64,000 bases of DNA, from positions 24,619,033 through 24,683,032 of the forward strand of contig CM049309.1 of the NCBI GenBank assembly GCA_026874595.1, written 5' to 3'. Below are positions 1 through 12,745 of this stretch, in pieces (within the stretch, counting starts at the first letter, position 1; every line of letters begins with the position of its first letter). The DNA is from Sipunculus nudus (taxonomy: Eukaryota > Annelida > Sipuncula > Golfingiida > Sipunculidae). The notes below the pieces were generated by a model, which saw only the letters and a list, made by a program, of their open reading frames with translations, was not told the origin of the DNA and made no database searches. A program made the position numbers and the translations under genes.

Positions 1-1540
1 GAAAAATCTCAGGCAAACACTCAAACCACTTCTAAGATATGTACACTGATGCATGCAACAAAATATCAATTGTAGGTGTCACCACCAGTCTTGTGTACAA
101 GAAAGCCATCTAAAAAGTATGGATATGCACAATTTTAGGCCGATCATCAAACCTCTTTGAGTTATGTGCATGGAACATATGTACTTCTGAACACAGCTCG
201 TGACCTCCTGGCCAGATGACCTTCCACTCACACGCTGTGAGAAATAGCAGGAGTTTTCAGGTTTGGCAACACCCAGTCAGTCTGGATAAAGTAAAATCTG
301 ATTGGCTCTGCATTTAAACAAATCTGCAGAACTGGTAGAAGAAATCTGATTGGCATAGCGTGTAAACAAACATAGCTTTGCTCGGGACAAGCCCATGAAG
401 CACGCAATACAGGAAATATGCAGACAGTGGGGGATAACTGACCTCAGGCAAGTCAGTATACAGACTGTGTTGAAAGCATATGATTGCATTGTGTGTATTC
501 CAATGGGGTGAAAAACGTATGTGCTACCAAGCGCTTTCCATAGCAAAGTAAAGTGACCGTTACCTTGAAGGACATCCGTTTGTGCTGGTGATACCTGTAA
601 TGTGTTTGGTTAAATATATTGCAGAGGAATTCCACAGAGACAGTACAGCCTGGCCAAACCTGACCGGCAACCGCAGTTTAATGCAGCGGGTAGTGTAGTG
701 AATAGTTGAGCGTAGCGTAGACGCTGCATATGGAGCGTAGGAACATATGCAACACAAAAACAATTGTAGGTGGTGATACCAGACTGATGTAAAGTGTGCC
801 ATCCGAGACAAATCGACAAGCCAAATTTTGGACTGATAACTCAAATCACTCTCGAGAATTGTGCAGGGACAAACAATGCAAAAAATAGTTGCATGTGGCC
901 AGTCTTGTGTACAGGAAAGCTATTCAAGATGTATGGACAATATGTCCTACTATTCATGAGATATTTGCAAGCATGCATGCTGCAAAATTAATGAAATTAT
1001 GAGAGGTAAACTGTGCCCAATGGAAACTGCACTTTAGGTGGTTCCACCTGCAATCCAAATTAAGCTATCAAAGATCTTAAGTCAAATAAACATCCAGAGC
1101 AATCCATGTACCCTACCATGTGATATTTCATGTACCATAACTGATTATTGTGTACCACCTAATTTATGTGACTCTGAAAGACAACTTCAGGACAAGTCAG
1201 TAAGAACAGCTTGGATCACCAGCTACTTGAGGAACTCACCACCAGTATTCCATGAGCAGACTCTTCAAACTCAGCCCTTCAGTGCTCTGAGACTCTAGAA
1301 CCCTGTAGATCTGGGGTAATTTGACGACCAGACACAGCCCAACAACAGTCACGCTCAGAGTGTTGCATAACAGACTGAGGTAGCTTTCCATCTTGATCTG
1401 AAAAAGAAATAAAGGTTGATGTATAATGGAGGAATTAAAAAGCTAATATTAAATGGTCAGCAGATTATTATTTTGGTGCACATTTTATTTGCTCTAATTA
1501 TATATTTTTTTTTTAAAAGCATGATAGTAAATTCTTTTAT
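1..1540. other. Intergenic, decayed repeat monomers
   Basis: No gene is visible. Three diverged monomers of the palindrome family that dominates the right half of the window can be recognised: near 72-200 (GGTGTCACCACC followed by AGTCTTGTGTAC), near 880-970 (GTGGCCAGTCTTGTGTAC) and near 1036-1140 (GGTGGTTCCACC). Each is followed by the family's usual 'aagctat...gatgtat...catgc' phrase. Short open frames here have no domain-like features. Confidence 0.5.
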
Positions 1541-1620
1541 TAACTGCCTTGAGTGGAGGACTGCCTATTTCCTTTCAAAGTTATGAGAATGCTCACTGTG
1601 GCCCTAAAATATATGAAGGC

Positions 1621-1747
<127 letters not shown>

Positions 1748-1799
1748 GCACAGAGCTGATATACAATTGGGGTCTGACCACCTTAGCATTATGTTAGAT

Positions 1800-2330
1800 A
1801 ATCCATGGTCAGGACTTGGGGTCTCACACTACATGATTCTGTATCCATGGGGTGTATTATACTGTAAACATGAGACAGACCAGAAATGTGAGTGACGTAC
1901 TCTTATTACATAAACAAAAACAAGCAAATTCGCTGAATTGATGTCCTCTGCTTCTGCCTCTTGTTGTCCCCTGTTTGCCTTCTGAATATGTTTTAGTTTT
2001 TTCCCCTGGAGATTTCTCCACATGTCATAGAGGATGTGTTTTAGTTTTCATTGTCCCCTGAAAATGTCTCCACATGTCATAAGTTTGGTTGTGAACTTTG
2101 GACAAAAGGGGAAATTTTTGTTTGTTTTGGAGCTGGTGATAATAAATTTTCAGACAGACACTCCAAAACCAATCCAAACCAAGACAGCATGAGAGAGATC
2201 ACTGACCTAAATATGAATGAAATAGGATAATATTTAGGAAAGTTATTATATGGAAAAGAAATCCTGACAGACAGTCAGACAGACAAACCCAATTCCATGT
2301 CCTTTGTCCTGCAGAAGCGGGAGACAAAAA
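1800..2330. other. Intergenic, short direct repeat
   Basis: The phrase CCCCTG...TCTCCACATGTCAT occurs twice, at about 2003-2028 and 2055-2081. A GACA/CAGA-rich stretch follows (2150-2290), like those next to other dispersed repeats here. No gene seen. Confidence 0.5.
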
Positions 2331-3175
2331 ATAAACAAGGGACCCATGGGTCACAGCGCTAAGCTTAAGTTTGAAATTTTTGCAAATGCAAAATATTCTA
2401 TTTTAATGATTTTCATTTATATAAGCCTATGAGAAGCTAAGAGGAAAGAGGCCCTCCTACTTGGTTATAGTAAAGTTCTAAATATATGATTGCAAACTAA
2501 TACCCTGACAAGACTGTCATGAAGAAAAACAGTAAAAGTTTTGAGATACTGTGATGCATATGAAAAATTTACAGATGGACAGGCCAATGGACAGAATGGA
2601 CTAATACCTTTATTTCACTTTCAAGGGAATAATGCATTTAAGTTTATATATAAGCCTATTATTTAAGCATATCCACTTTTTCCATTAAAATAGTTTTTAT
2701 CTGATTAATTTTTTTTTATTTACAAGTTTTATAAATTTGTATTGAAAAACACTTAAAATATAAGTTAAAATATTAGAATTCTAAGCTGCAAACATACATA
2801 TCCATAGTGTAGCTCATATTGGGTCATATTATGCATACACATATATTTTTATTATTTTTAAATTACAAATGTTTAAACTGAATTTAAAAGAAAATAATAC
2901 CAAACCATGGCATCTACAAGATTATTCCTTGAATCACACATTCCTTTTGCACATTGGAGTTTTCAGTAAATGCTTTATCTTATTCACTGAAATAAAAGAA
3001 AAGATTCAGTAAATTTGGTAAAATAAAGTATACACACTGTTGGTTGAATGAGGGACAAACAATATCATTATGCTAATTACAATCTCAGCTATAATTTATT
3101 ACTGGAATTAATAGTCAATTTCACACCTGGTGAAGGTTTTACTCTCAAGTAAGGAATTACTTAAAATGAACTAAA
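2331..3175. repeat. Dispersed repeat copy (pair of 41371-42190)
   Basis: This ~840-bp stretch aligns collinearly by eye with 41371-42190. Shared landmarks in order are GACCCATGGGTC (2341-2352), AAATGCAAAATAT, 'cctcctacttggttatag', 'tttcactttcaagggaat', 'attgggtcatattatgcat' and 'gttggttgaatgaggg'. Small indels separate the copies. It is non-coding and AT-rich, and starts with a palindrome shared with other repeats at 4658, 40143 and 40775. Confidence 0.85.
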
Positions 3176-3299
3176 AAAAACAACTATATGACATGTACAT
3201 TTGGTGAAGTGCTCATTGATCTTAAATTAAGGGAGCTATCCACCTATCTGTTCTGTAGAATTAATGTGATTTCTGGTTTTAATCTGCATACAGGCTATA

Positions 3300-4451
3300 C
3301 AGTCTAACCTCTTTCATTCACCCCTTGTTCATCCGCCAACCTCACCTACTGCCAACAAATGACAAAGTCCCGATTTCCTTACTACTTATTTACCTCGTTC
3401 ATTTGCCAGCCTCGCAATCTGCCATCTCCCAGGTGCTTTTTTACCAAAATGTGCCACATTCCCTTGATCATACACAAACTTACTGATTCCATATAAAACA
3501 GGTCAGTTAAAATTTTGTCAAGCCGGGGTGTTATCGCTTGGGCTCAGCTGAACTGACCAAGTCTGTTTACAACATGTCAGGCCTCACTGCTAATGGATCA
3601 AGTACCCGGTGCCACTGTTTAATTAATGACTTATCACCCTTGAGTTGTTTGGGGACAGCTGTCATCAGCTGAGTGACCGGTGTTGATTTCACACATAAAG
3701 TTTTTCGATTAGTGTCATTTAATGAGGCAAACCTAATGAGCAGTTTTGAGTAATTAACAGGGGTACAACGTCAAGAGGCATATACAAATCATGTACAGAC
3801 AACAGCCAACCTAAGGGGATTGTCCTTAGTGACACAGTTTGCTGGACAATGCGTGCCTGGGATTCTGTCAGCATCGCCACCATTGGTAACTGTTGGAAAC
3901 ACATAGGATATATACCCAGGGGTGACCAGCCAAATAAACAGATCAGCACGATGGTCCAGAAGAAAACAGTATCCTTCCGCTTCTACAATGAGTGACAGAT
4001 TGCTTGGGATTGACCACAGTGCACGCATTTCTCACCAGAAATTCGTCAATGCCAATCAGAATATAGGCACAGCACAATTTTTGAGCGATCAAGATATCGT
4101 GGAATGTGAATAAAGTTATATAAATGTATAAAATATTATTTTTTAATATGACTAGATTTAGACGAGCCTAAGAAATGCATGGCCCAATTTTAGCTACTCA
4201 GCATATCCCTTTTGGACCCCTTGATCAGAGTTGCTTGAATCCCTATTTGAGGTTGTGTTTTTTTCGAGAAATGGCGATACTGCACTATATATAGAGTATA
4301 CAGAAGTGCCTTACTACGTACGGAGATAGCATGTATCACAATAGAGGCGTTATATGCACAGTTTCAGTATGTGCCTTGATCAACCGCCACCCTCACTTAC
4401 TGCCAAAAATTCCCCCAGTCCCAAGGCTGGCGAATGAAAGAGGTAAGACTG
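3300..4451 (+). mobile_element. Tigger/pogo-type DNA transposon, deleted copy
   Basis: The ends are inverted repeats: CAGTCTAACCTCTTTCATTC at the left (3300-3319) and its near-exact reverse complement at the right (to 4451), about two mismatches in 23. TA dinucleotides flank both sides (3298-3299 and 4452-4453), the target duplication of the Tc1/mariner-pogo superfamily. At 1.15 kb it is too short for a full transposase. A plus-strand frame ending near 4110 finishes with NIGTAQFLSDQDIVE, which resembles the acidic C-terminal tail of Tigger/CENP-B-like transposases. That suggests an internally deleted element that kept the gene's 3' end. The TIR/TSD assignment is strong; the protein assignment is moderate. 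Confidence 0.8.
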
Positions 4452-4657
4452 TATATTTATGAACTGTAGGTAATTAATGTTCTGAAAATTTCTTAATGTG
4501 ACGGTTTAATTACCCTTGTTGAATGTCTTTGGATTATTTTGGAAGGCATCCCACATTATCATGCGTGGATATACACAAAATGAAACATTGCTATTGACTA
4601 TATCAGGTGAGATTTCTTCTGCACAGATCTGGCATGCAAAATGCATATCTTAACAAG

Positions 4658-4671
4658 TGACCCATGGGTCA
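4658..4671. repeat. Perfect 14-bp palindrome TGACCCATGGGTCA
   Basis: It is the same palindromic core found at the left end of repeats at 2341, 40143, 40775 and (one mismatch) 41380. Here it is followed by a repeat of different content, so the core marks a family terminus rather than one unit. Confidence 0.7.
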
Positions 4672-4879
4672 TGACGCCTAGCCAACTGACATGTTGACAA
4701 AATGTCCCTGCACAGGCAACAATTTAAGATAATGTAGGTGTAGGTGGCATCATAATTCATACATGTATATATATTAGCTCAAGTTCATCAAGACCCATAA
4801 GCACACCAAATTTGATGACAATCCATCCAGCTGTTCTTGAGGAATACGGCAATTCGTGTGTAATTTGCATTTTTTCTTT

Positions 4880-5890
4880 GGTGCTCAAACATGGACTGTA
4901 ACACCCAGAATACAGGTCAAAGTTACCTAATTTCAGGTTTCTCAGGAGAACATTTGAGGAACTCTCAGGATGTCAAGTTAGAAGATTCTGGTTATGATAT
5001 GAGCCTTGCTTTGGTATCAAATTTTCAATTATCTGGAGGGTACCGTGCATAAGCCCCACAGCTTTGAGAATATGGGTAACAAAGACCTAATTTAACCTAA
5101 GGTTTCCAAGAATTCATTTCATGAACCTCCCTGGATTGCAAGTTAGACGATTCTAGGTACAGTGGTTATAATTTGTGCCCTGTTAACAGAAAACTGCATC
5201 TTTAAAGGTTTCGAAAGTATAGAAAAAAATTCTTTAAAATTAAAAAAAAATCCAGGTGGTTCCACCAGTCCACAGGAATTAATGAAACATTCCATGACCA
5301 ATATGCATGCAAAGAATCATGGAGATCAATGCATTAGTTGTTCACATAATTGAGCTTTGGTATTAAATTTTGCATTATTCTGGGGGGGGGGGGGGGGGAG
5401 GGGGGTACTTCGAAGCACAATAGCTCAGAGGTTTTGAGTAACAGAGACCTAATTTTAGGTTTCCAAGAAGATCTTTATATGGGCCTCCCTGCATGTCAAG
5501 ATAGAAGATTCTAAGTCATGTTGTTACAATTTGTTCCCTGTTAATAGATGACCGCATCTTTTAAGGTCTCAAAAATAGAGAGAAAAAAATCGTAAAAAAA
5601 TCGAAAAAATACAGGCAGTGCAACCAGTCTGAAGAAACTGATGAAACAATCCATGATCAATATCCATGCACAGAATCATATTGATCGATGTATTAGTTGT
5701 TCAGGTACTTAGCTTTTGTATCAAATTTTCATTATTCTGGGGGGTATTTGGAGCCCCATAGCTCAAAGAATATGGGTAACAGAAACCTAATTTCAGGTTT
5801 CTAAGGAGAATTTTCATGGACATCTCTGAATATCAAGATTCCAGGACTAGCAGTTACAATTGGTGCCTGGTTAACAAACACACGGACAGA
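4880..5890. repeat. Tandem array, ~340-bp unit, about three copies
   Basis: The phrase 'ggtttc..aag.ga.....t...ga.c(c)tc(c)ctg.atgtcaagttagaagattct' recurs near 4936, 5102, 5458 and 5797, each followed by a 'ttataatttgtgccctgttaac' segment. A monomer with GGTGGTTCCACC lies at 5253-5264, tying the array to the palindrome family. A 17-base G run sits at 5382-5398, with another G run at 5400-5405. No gene is present. Confidence 0.7.
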
Positions 5891-6888
5891 AGGAAGGACA
5901 GACACCGGTATAGTATAATATCCAGGACCAAAACAGAGAAAATATGCATTTTGCTATGCCGGGTACATATAAAATCTCCCAACAGTCAACACGCATTCCA
6001 CACATAAGGAATCTTAGCTGTAAACTTTCATTCAAACCTTAGGTTATTGCATGAAACCCACACTGTTACATCAACACACCTAATTATAATAAACTGGTCA
6101 GAAATTTCTCCAAAGACCTGATTGCTATAGGTTGACTTTCCTTCAAGCACTAGGCACTGAATATGACTCAACAAAGTACAACATTTTTGTAAAGTACCTA
6201 GGTACAGGTACATTTTAAAGATATACAAACTAATTATAACTGCATTTAATTCATTTAAATATGCAATAATAAATTATAATAGAATGGCAGAATATATCAT
6301 TAAAAAGTATTAAATGATCACTTCCTATGGAAAAATTAAGGCCTGGCAAATGTAAAAGGATTGCCTTTTGTAAATGTGATAAATGAACAAAGCTGATAAA
6401 GTTTACAATTAAAGCTATTAATACAGAAATATAATACTTTTATAAAAAATTATTTCAAATCAAGTTTTGTGCTTTGAAGTAATGGTTTAAAGTCAAAATC
6501 TCTGGGAGCATCACACTTTGGAGTAAAGAGACTTAATAGTTTGACTGGAAGGGAAAATCTTCCAATCAATTTTATAGATTAACTTCATGACAATAATACA
6601 TACAAAATAAGAAGTAACAATACACATGTTCATGGCAGAGAGTCACACTGAGGATGTTTTGAGCACCTGCATGTATGGCATGAACTGGGACTTTTTTCTG
6701 TAAAATAGGAAGTTCTGCTTTAGTTTGGCTTATGTGTAGAGTTCAGTGATATAATATGTTTTTTATTTAGTTCTACATTTATCCTACACCAATGTCCTTT
6801 ATAAATACTAAACAACACGTATCTACGTAGGGGCATAAAAGCAACACTGTCCATATCCGTTGCTCTGTACCCTGAAAATGCCACAATG
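5891..6888. other. AT-rich intergenic sequence
   Basis: No gene, tandem array or bounded element is recognisable. Confidence 0.4.
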
Positions 6889-7410
6889 AACTTCCTGTAT
6901 ATAGGCTGGAGGTAGCTTGGCCAGCATGCTACTAGCCCAAGTCCACTCAAGTTCAAAGGCTGCAGGGTTGAAAGCTTAGTAATTACCCCTAGCCCTGCTT
7001 GGTTTAGATAACAGCCCTGACAGGGATGACAGCTCAGTACCTTACTTGACCAAACTTTGATGTCCATATCCAGTATCTTACCTGTAATTCATATAAATGT
7101 GAATTGTGTACCTAGATACAGGTACACATACCTTACCCCAACCCTGTTCAGTGTACATACTAGCCAACTTCAAAAATGGGACATGTAGGTAACCCCCTGT
7201 ATCTATCCTTTGTTGGTTGCTGTATACTTGTGCTGATAATATAATGCTGTTTAGAAGCTGGAGGTTAACCAGTTTGCTAGCCAGGAACTAGCTACAAAGG
7301 CAGCAAGGATGAACGCTTTGTAATAACCCCTACCTAAGATAACTGTCCTGACAGGGGTGACAGCTTTGTACATGCAATTGACCCAAACCTGGTATCCATT
7401 TCAAGTACAA
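6889..7410. repeat. Two diverged direct-repeat units (~340 bp apart)
   Basis: Segment 6889-7085 and segment about 7240-7410 share 'agctggaggt', 'gctac.agccc', 'aagctt.gtaata.cccct', 'ataac.g.cctgacagggatgacagct' and 'ga.gtccat.tc.agta' in the same order. A 115-codon minus-strand open frame at 6720-7067 lies across the first unit. The repeat makes a real gene unlikely. Confidence 0.6.
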
Positions 7411-7429
7411 GTATCAAATTTATATCTGG

Positions 7430-7590
7430 AGTACCTTATACCAGGTACAGGTACTTTAGTTCCAGGTACAGGTACAAGGTACTTCCTACTCATGACAGCC
7501 AGGTACAGGTACAGGTACTCTGAATTGTGAGTTAACAGAGCCACAACTGGGTCTATAGGTACAGGTACAGGTACAGGAACAAGTACCTGG
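7430..7590. repeat. Imperfect GGTACA hexamer repeat
   Basis: Many copies of CAGGTACAGGTAC with interruptions. On the minus strand it reads as a Val-Pro-rich frame, which is an artefact of the hexamer. Confidence 0.85.
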
Positions 7591-7599
7591 CCCAAATCC

Positions 7600-8748
7600 T
7601 GGACATCATACTGTCCGTATACACCCAAACAGGTCTAAAGTGGTGTGTCCATGTGTGCGTATATGCATGAAAAAATTGCTCATTGTATTTGAGACCAATA
7701 GATCCCCCCCCCCCCCCAGAGTTGGATAAACTTTAATATTCATAATGACAGAAACCAAAAATGGCCTCACAGGCAGCCGCACCATACGACACTAAAATCT
7801 AACCTCTGTTTGCAATGTATGGACTGAGAGTAATTCTTCTGTAACAACTAAATGTAACTTGCGAAGTTTGAAGTTGGAGCCTCTGCACGTCCTTGACATC
7901 AAACTTGTTATGGGTTCATAACCGGGTCACCTGGTGTGTAATTCTCAGCCTTGCACCAAGGCAAACATCAAACTTGATTGGTCTCTAACTCAGCGAGCGA
8001 AACGGAGAGCAACTGTGAGGCAGACAGTGACTTGTGGAGGTTGACCTCGCTGCTTACTGACAGGATTAACAACCATGCACAGGCGCTTGCGTATTATTAA
8101 ATATTAAGTTAAATAATATAGGGAGAGACCATACTGTTTGGAAAACGCTAGGAAAGTGTCAGATAAGTATTAGTTTTAAAGAAATGACCCAGAAAAGTTT
8201 CAAATTTAACCGAAATCTACACTGATAGCAATTCAAGCGCCTGTGGAATAATTAAAGCATGTACCTGTGTATAGCTATCTTCTGGGGCTGTGTTTAACTT
8301 GAAATTGCACTTTACCAAGCAGGGTCTATATGGAAACTCAGGGGTACACACAAACACACACACATGAAGCCCAACCTATTATTAAAAAATACAGGCTATA
8401 AACAGCTTAAGGTTAGGCCTACCTGTTAGGGATGGGTCCAAAACTCGCTACCCTTGCATATAATCACTGATAATGCTCCCCCACTCGTGCTTCTCACGTA
8501 TACTATATAACTGCACAATTTAATGAAGCATTCTATTACCTTTCGAGATAACGACTATATACATAGGCATTTGATGATAATTAGAAATGAACCATTTTTA
8601 GTGGTTTGAGTGAAACATAGACGTTTTAACCTATAGCTATACATATAGTATATATTACGTATACATCTGATATAAATAACCAATTTTAAATATCAAATAA
8701 TTAAAACAATCTTCACGGTTAAATCTCTTAAGTTTGACGACGAGAAGC

Positions 8749-8750
<2 letters not shown>
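7600..8750. other. Intergenic sequence with C run and dispersed repeat
   Basis: A 14-base C run lies at 7704-7717. The segment around 7909-7975 (tcataaccgggtc, GGTGTGTAATT, CAGCCTT, AAGGCAA) resembles 13372-13465, so both are copies of a dispersed repeat. No gene seen. Confidence 0.45.
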
Positions 8751-8801
<51 letters not shown>

Positions 8802-8824
8802 TATATATATATATATATATATAT
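8751..8824. repeat. (AT)n microsatellite with one interruption
   Basis: Alternating A/T, broken once by ATAAATAAAT. Confidence 0.95.
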
Positions 8825-9251
8825 GGCCGTTATAAATTCCGGATCCACCCCTGCTACTTGCATGGTCACAGACAATTGTAATCAAAACTTTGTTTTAAAG
8901 TCCACATGTTTCTTTCTCACATGTGAACTTTGGATGAGTATGGATATTTTAAACAAATGTAACTTGAATATATCATGACCTTGTGTCCCACTCCCCTCGG
9001 CTCTATCTTATCACGTGATCATAAGACAAACACAATCAGGTGCATCAGTGACAGGGTATTTTACTGACAGGACTGACCGCCCGCTGGGACAAATATATAC
9101 CCGTTGTCCTTCTGATTATATCATGCATACGGCCGCGATTAGAACTGTACAGGGACTTTTCTCTAGTGTGACTCCGCAAATTAGACCCCCCTCCCCCCCC
9201 CCATTGTGATATATACTATACACATGCAACCTGATTCGGTCATGGGCGATC
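8825..9251. other. Intergenic
   Basis: No gene or bounded repeat recognised. A C-rich patch lies near 9187-9202. Confidence 0.4.
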
Positions 9252-9269
9252 TATATATATATATTTATA

Positions 9270-9302
<33 letters not shown>

Positions 9303-9307
9303 TTATA
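9252..9307. repeat. (TA)n microsatellite
   Basis: Alternating A/T with small interruptions. A second tract follows at 9376-9435. Confidence 0.9.
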
Positions 9308-9375
9308 ACACTGATGAAAACAACTGTAAATTCACAACAGTCTGTTTCACGGGATGCGACCCGACCAGTAGGTGA

Positions 9376-9435
<60 letters not shown>
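9376..9435. repeat. (AT)n microsatellite
   Basis: Alternating A/T with one extra T. Confidence 0.92.
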
Positions 9436-9439
<4 letters not shown>

Positions 9440-9440
<1 letters not shown>

Positions 9441-10724
9441 GGTGGGGTTAATATGGTAGAACCAAGTTAAGAAAACCCCTTGTAAAACGCGATGCGTATA
9501 TTGGGGCGAGATTCCATATTGCCTGCATAGATTTACAAGCCTACATGTTTGTTTATAGATAAGTTTAAAATATATTTATGCGGTGTCCATGACTTTCATC
9601 ACTTCAAAATTTGGAGACAATCTGCCACCAAACTTTAGAGTTTAAAGGACCTAGATCTGTTTGTTTTAAACGTTCTGTACATTTACCGTTAAAGTCACCT
9701 GGCACGTTCTGCACTTTTTCGTACCTCCGCACTCGGGTTATAAATGACTCCGACGCGAAGAAAGTTGACTCTTACGAAACCTCAAGGATTTTAACTCGAC
9801 TGGCCTTTGCTAGTGAATGTTCAGACTCTACAGCAACAATGCTTGCACATGTGGCCTCTTTTTCGCTGAATCGATCGCTTTTAGAAATCTTCTTCTCTCT
9901 TAGCCATGTTCCTACTACGTGTCCACCGAAGTTTGGTTGAACATAGGATACATATGAAAACTCTTACAACGTAGTAAGAACGCAGAAGAAACTGCATGAT
10001 AACGACATGGTATGGATACCATTGAAATGGTGCAAGGACGTGGTTAAAATTGTTAAAAAAAAGTTTAACGTAACGGGGACGCGGTAAGAAATCAAAACCC
10101 AGTTATTAACACAGTAACGACGCAGCTCTAATCATAAAATCATACTTAGGGTGCTTTTCCATGTGTGCGGCAGTTTTCAAACGAATGCCGTTTTCACATT
10201 TAGTGCAGCAGATAGATGGAACAATCTTTCAAATGGTGATACAAGCACCAAGCCTGGCATAAATACTTCTTAGACATTACTCTTTTGAAAAAAGTTCGCG
10301 GACCACTTGAAATTCAAGCTGGCTGCCCATTTTTTTCAAGATGGCCGCCATGCAGACATTTAAATGGGATATTTACCACACACCTCACCACTTTGATCAA
10401 TTTGAATGATCTTGGTGTCTAAAAGCAGCTAAAGATTCACTTCTCAACCTTCTAAGGGGCTCCTTTCTACCATTTCTAGCAAAAAATGGTGACAAAGATA
10501 TAGACTATGACATATGCTACGAAATATTTTATCTGAATTATTAGAACGTGAAACTGGATTTTTTTTTTTTCAGATATTTTTTTGGTGGAGGTAACCGACT
10601 CCATTTTTATGCTTGCTTAACTAAGCAATATACATCAGCAAAATTCAGTTCAATCAGTCCATACCATGTTAGGCATGCTTGTCATCCAGATGAATTTTAC
10701 CTTGACCTAACCCTCACATCCACA
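9440..10724. other. Intergenic, one unassigned open frame
   Basis: A 109-codon plus-strand frame at 9611-9940 has no recognisable domain, signal peptide or convincing splice boundaries. The surrounding 9600-9950 is richer in CpG than its neighbours, so a promoter or exon edge cannot be excluded. 'AAGATGGCCGCCATG' is present near 10338. Confidence 0.35.
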
Positions 10725-12745
10725 TCAGCTGTTGGCAACTATCTGCAATAGATGAAAGTGTTGTCCAGAAGACCTTCCATGTATCCCCACTCTTTGTCCA
10801 TCCCCTGTCAGCAGGATTCTGTGTTTCAGGTTGGCGTAGTGTTGACTGACTCCATATGCAGCCTGCTTGATAGGCATCACGCTTTGCATGCTGAAGTAGT
10901 GCTGCCCTTGTTGGAAGGAATTGCGTAATAAGACCTTTGCTTCTGAGCAAACATGTCCAGCCTGGCGTCATCAACATGTGCAACTGTAGTGGACCTGTCA
11001 TACATTGTTACCACAAACTTCTCCAGGATCTCCAGATTATCACCATCTACTGTTGGTGGGAACTGGCTGAGCTTGGCAAACACATCAGAAGCCTCAACAC
11101 ACACGTCCCACGTCCCACACAGGTCCCATGCTGATTGCTTGCCTTTGCCGCGAAGGCCTGAAACAAGATCGCAACCGGTGAAGGCATGAAAGAAGAGTAC
11201 TTCTTTGCTTTTTTTTTCCCGGTCCTATGGAGTGGTAAAGGTCATGTACAGGAAACCATCTCAGGTTTAACCCTTGGCCAAGAGCCATCCACAACTACAG
11301 GAGACTCGTGTCTTGAAGAAGAGGCAGAACACTGATTGCTATGAAGAGGACATCTGTGTCAGTGGCTTTCACCACCAAGATCTGGCTTCCCTCCTCCACT
11401 GCATCCCTGGCATGTACAAAGAAGCGTGTGTCTGCTTCCTCATGACTACATGGTGCAATCTCATCCAGAAAGTATTCGAGTTTCGTGGTGACAAGGTGTT
11501 CACTAGTGTTGAACCAGCACTGATGATTGTGTCAGCCTCTGGTTCCACATCAGGTATTTTTACCTGGCTCTCAAGGATGGCTGCAAGCTGGGACTTCTGA
11601 ATGGTATAGAGCTTCCCACCTTTACTCAAGGCAGCAGGGAAGTGTTGATCCTCATGGCGAAAGAACTCCTGCAGGTCACATTCTCTGCTCTGGCATGATA
11701 TGAACAGCTTGGAGAAGAGCTGGCAGTCCGTCTTCAGCACTTGCTGCTTTTAAGAATCAGAAGGCTGATTCCTGTCCGAAGAAGTCCACCCTGTTCATTT
11801 TGATAGGATCATAGAAGGTTGTCACTTCCTTATTCTGCAGGCCCTCCATGAACTGCTGGAAACGAGTTCTGCCCCTATCATATTGGTGCTATGCTAAACA
11901 GTTCAACTGCATTGGGATGAGCGAAATCCTTGGTGTCCAGTGACATCAAGTCCCCCCTCTCTTCTAGAAAAGGATTGCCCAACTCCTTCAAAACTTAGGT
12001 AAGCTTCTTGACTTTCTCAAAGAAAATCCTTTGGGCTCGTGGTGTCTGTTCATGGTTGCGTGATTGTTTTGTGGCCTCCATGGATTCAGATGCTGCTTCG
12101 TACTGTGCAACCAGTCGGCTGACCTGAGGACCAGACATCGTCCATCTTCTCAGTGCTGAAGGATCTTCAGTCACACCAACTGCTCCCCCGTCACCTTTGA
12201 TGACAGCATTGGCCTGCTCATGTGCCTGGTCAATAGCCATTCCAGGAAACTCCCGATTTGACTTGTGAACTTGTAAACTTTCCACTCTCAAATTCCTGGG
12301 CCAGCTGGGAATGTTTCTCTTTGAGGGTCACCATGTCTCTGAGATGGATGGGGAGCCAGCGTGCATAGTAAATGTTGTTGGTAAAGAAGTATGGGATCAA
12401 TACCTGGGAGTACAGGTTGGAGTTTGCTTCCCTGAATGCTCGGAAAAGTAGTAGGATCACCAGTTCCATGGACAGTACCAAATTCCAGAACTGATCGAAA
12501 CTGGGGGCTTTGCAGCTTGCGGCTATCACACTAAGCATCAAAGCTCAACACTTCCTCATGGTTGTCAGCTGACTCAGTGCAGTAGTCATTGTAGGCTGCC
12601 TTCAAAAAATGCTGAACAGACTCAAAGATACGAGGACAGGATGGGTACGGGGAAACCCCACATGTGACGCCATTTGAAGGCGGAATCCCCATACACTGCT
12701 GGTTTCCAAAACTGACGCGTGTGTTTGCCGCGCGGCTATCCATAC
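10725..12745 (-). pseudogene. Pseudogene of a mobile-element-associated protein family
   Basis: Reading the minus strand from 12745 down, pieces of one protein appear in order but in shifting frames. They are a segment with NNIYYARWLPIHLRDMVTL (about 12300-12400); AIDQAHEQANAVIKGDGG (about 12180-12240); NRVDFFGQES (about 11770); the cysteine-containing LFISCQSRECDLQEFFRHE (about 11660-11720); SHEEADTR (11424-11447); TDTDVL (about 11346-11366); HAFTGCDLVSGLRGKGKQSA (about 11120-11185); then FPPTVDG, ALLQHAKRDAYQAG and a C-terminal DSCQQL (about 10730). This arrangement matches a large uncharacterised family that is multicopy in many aquatic invertebrate and fish genomes and behaves like a mobile element. 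The conserved acidic motifs (HEEADTR, DTDV) suggest a nuclease-like core, but that is inference. Several frameshifts and a stop after the DTDV block (LL-stop) show it is dead. The cysteine-rich tail expected after DSCQQL is broken by a shift. Confidence 0.8.

Noticed and set aside
6720-7067. 115-codon minus-strand gene
   Set aside because: It overlaps one unit of a diverged direct repeat and has no recognisable features.
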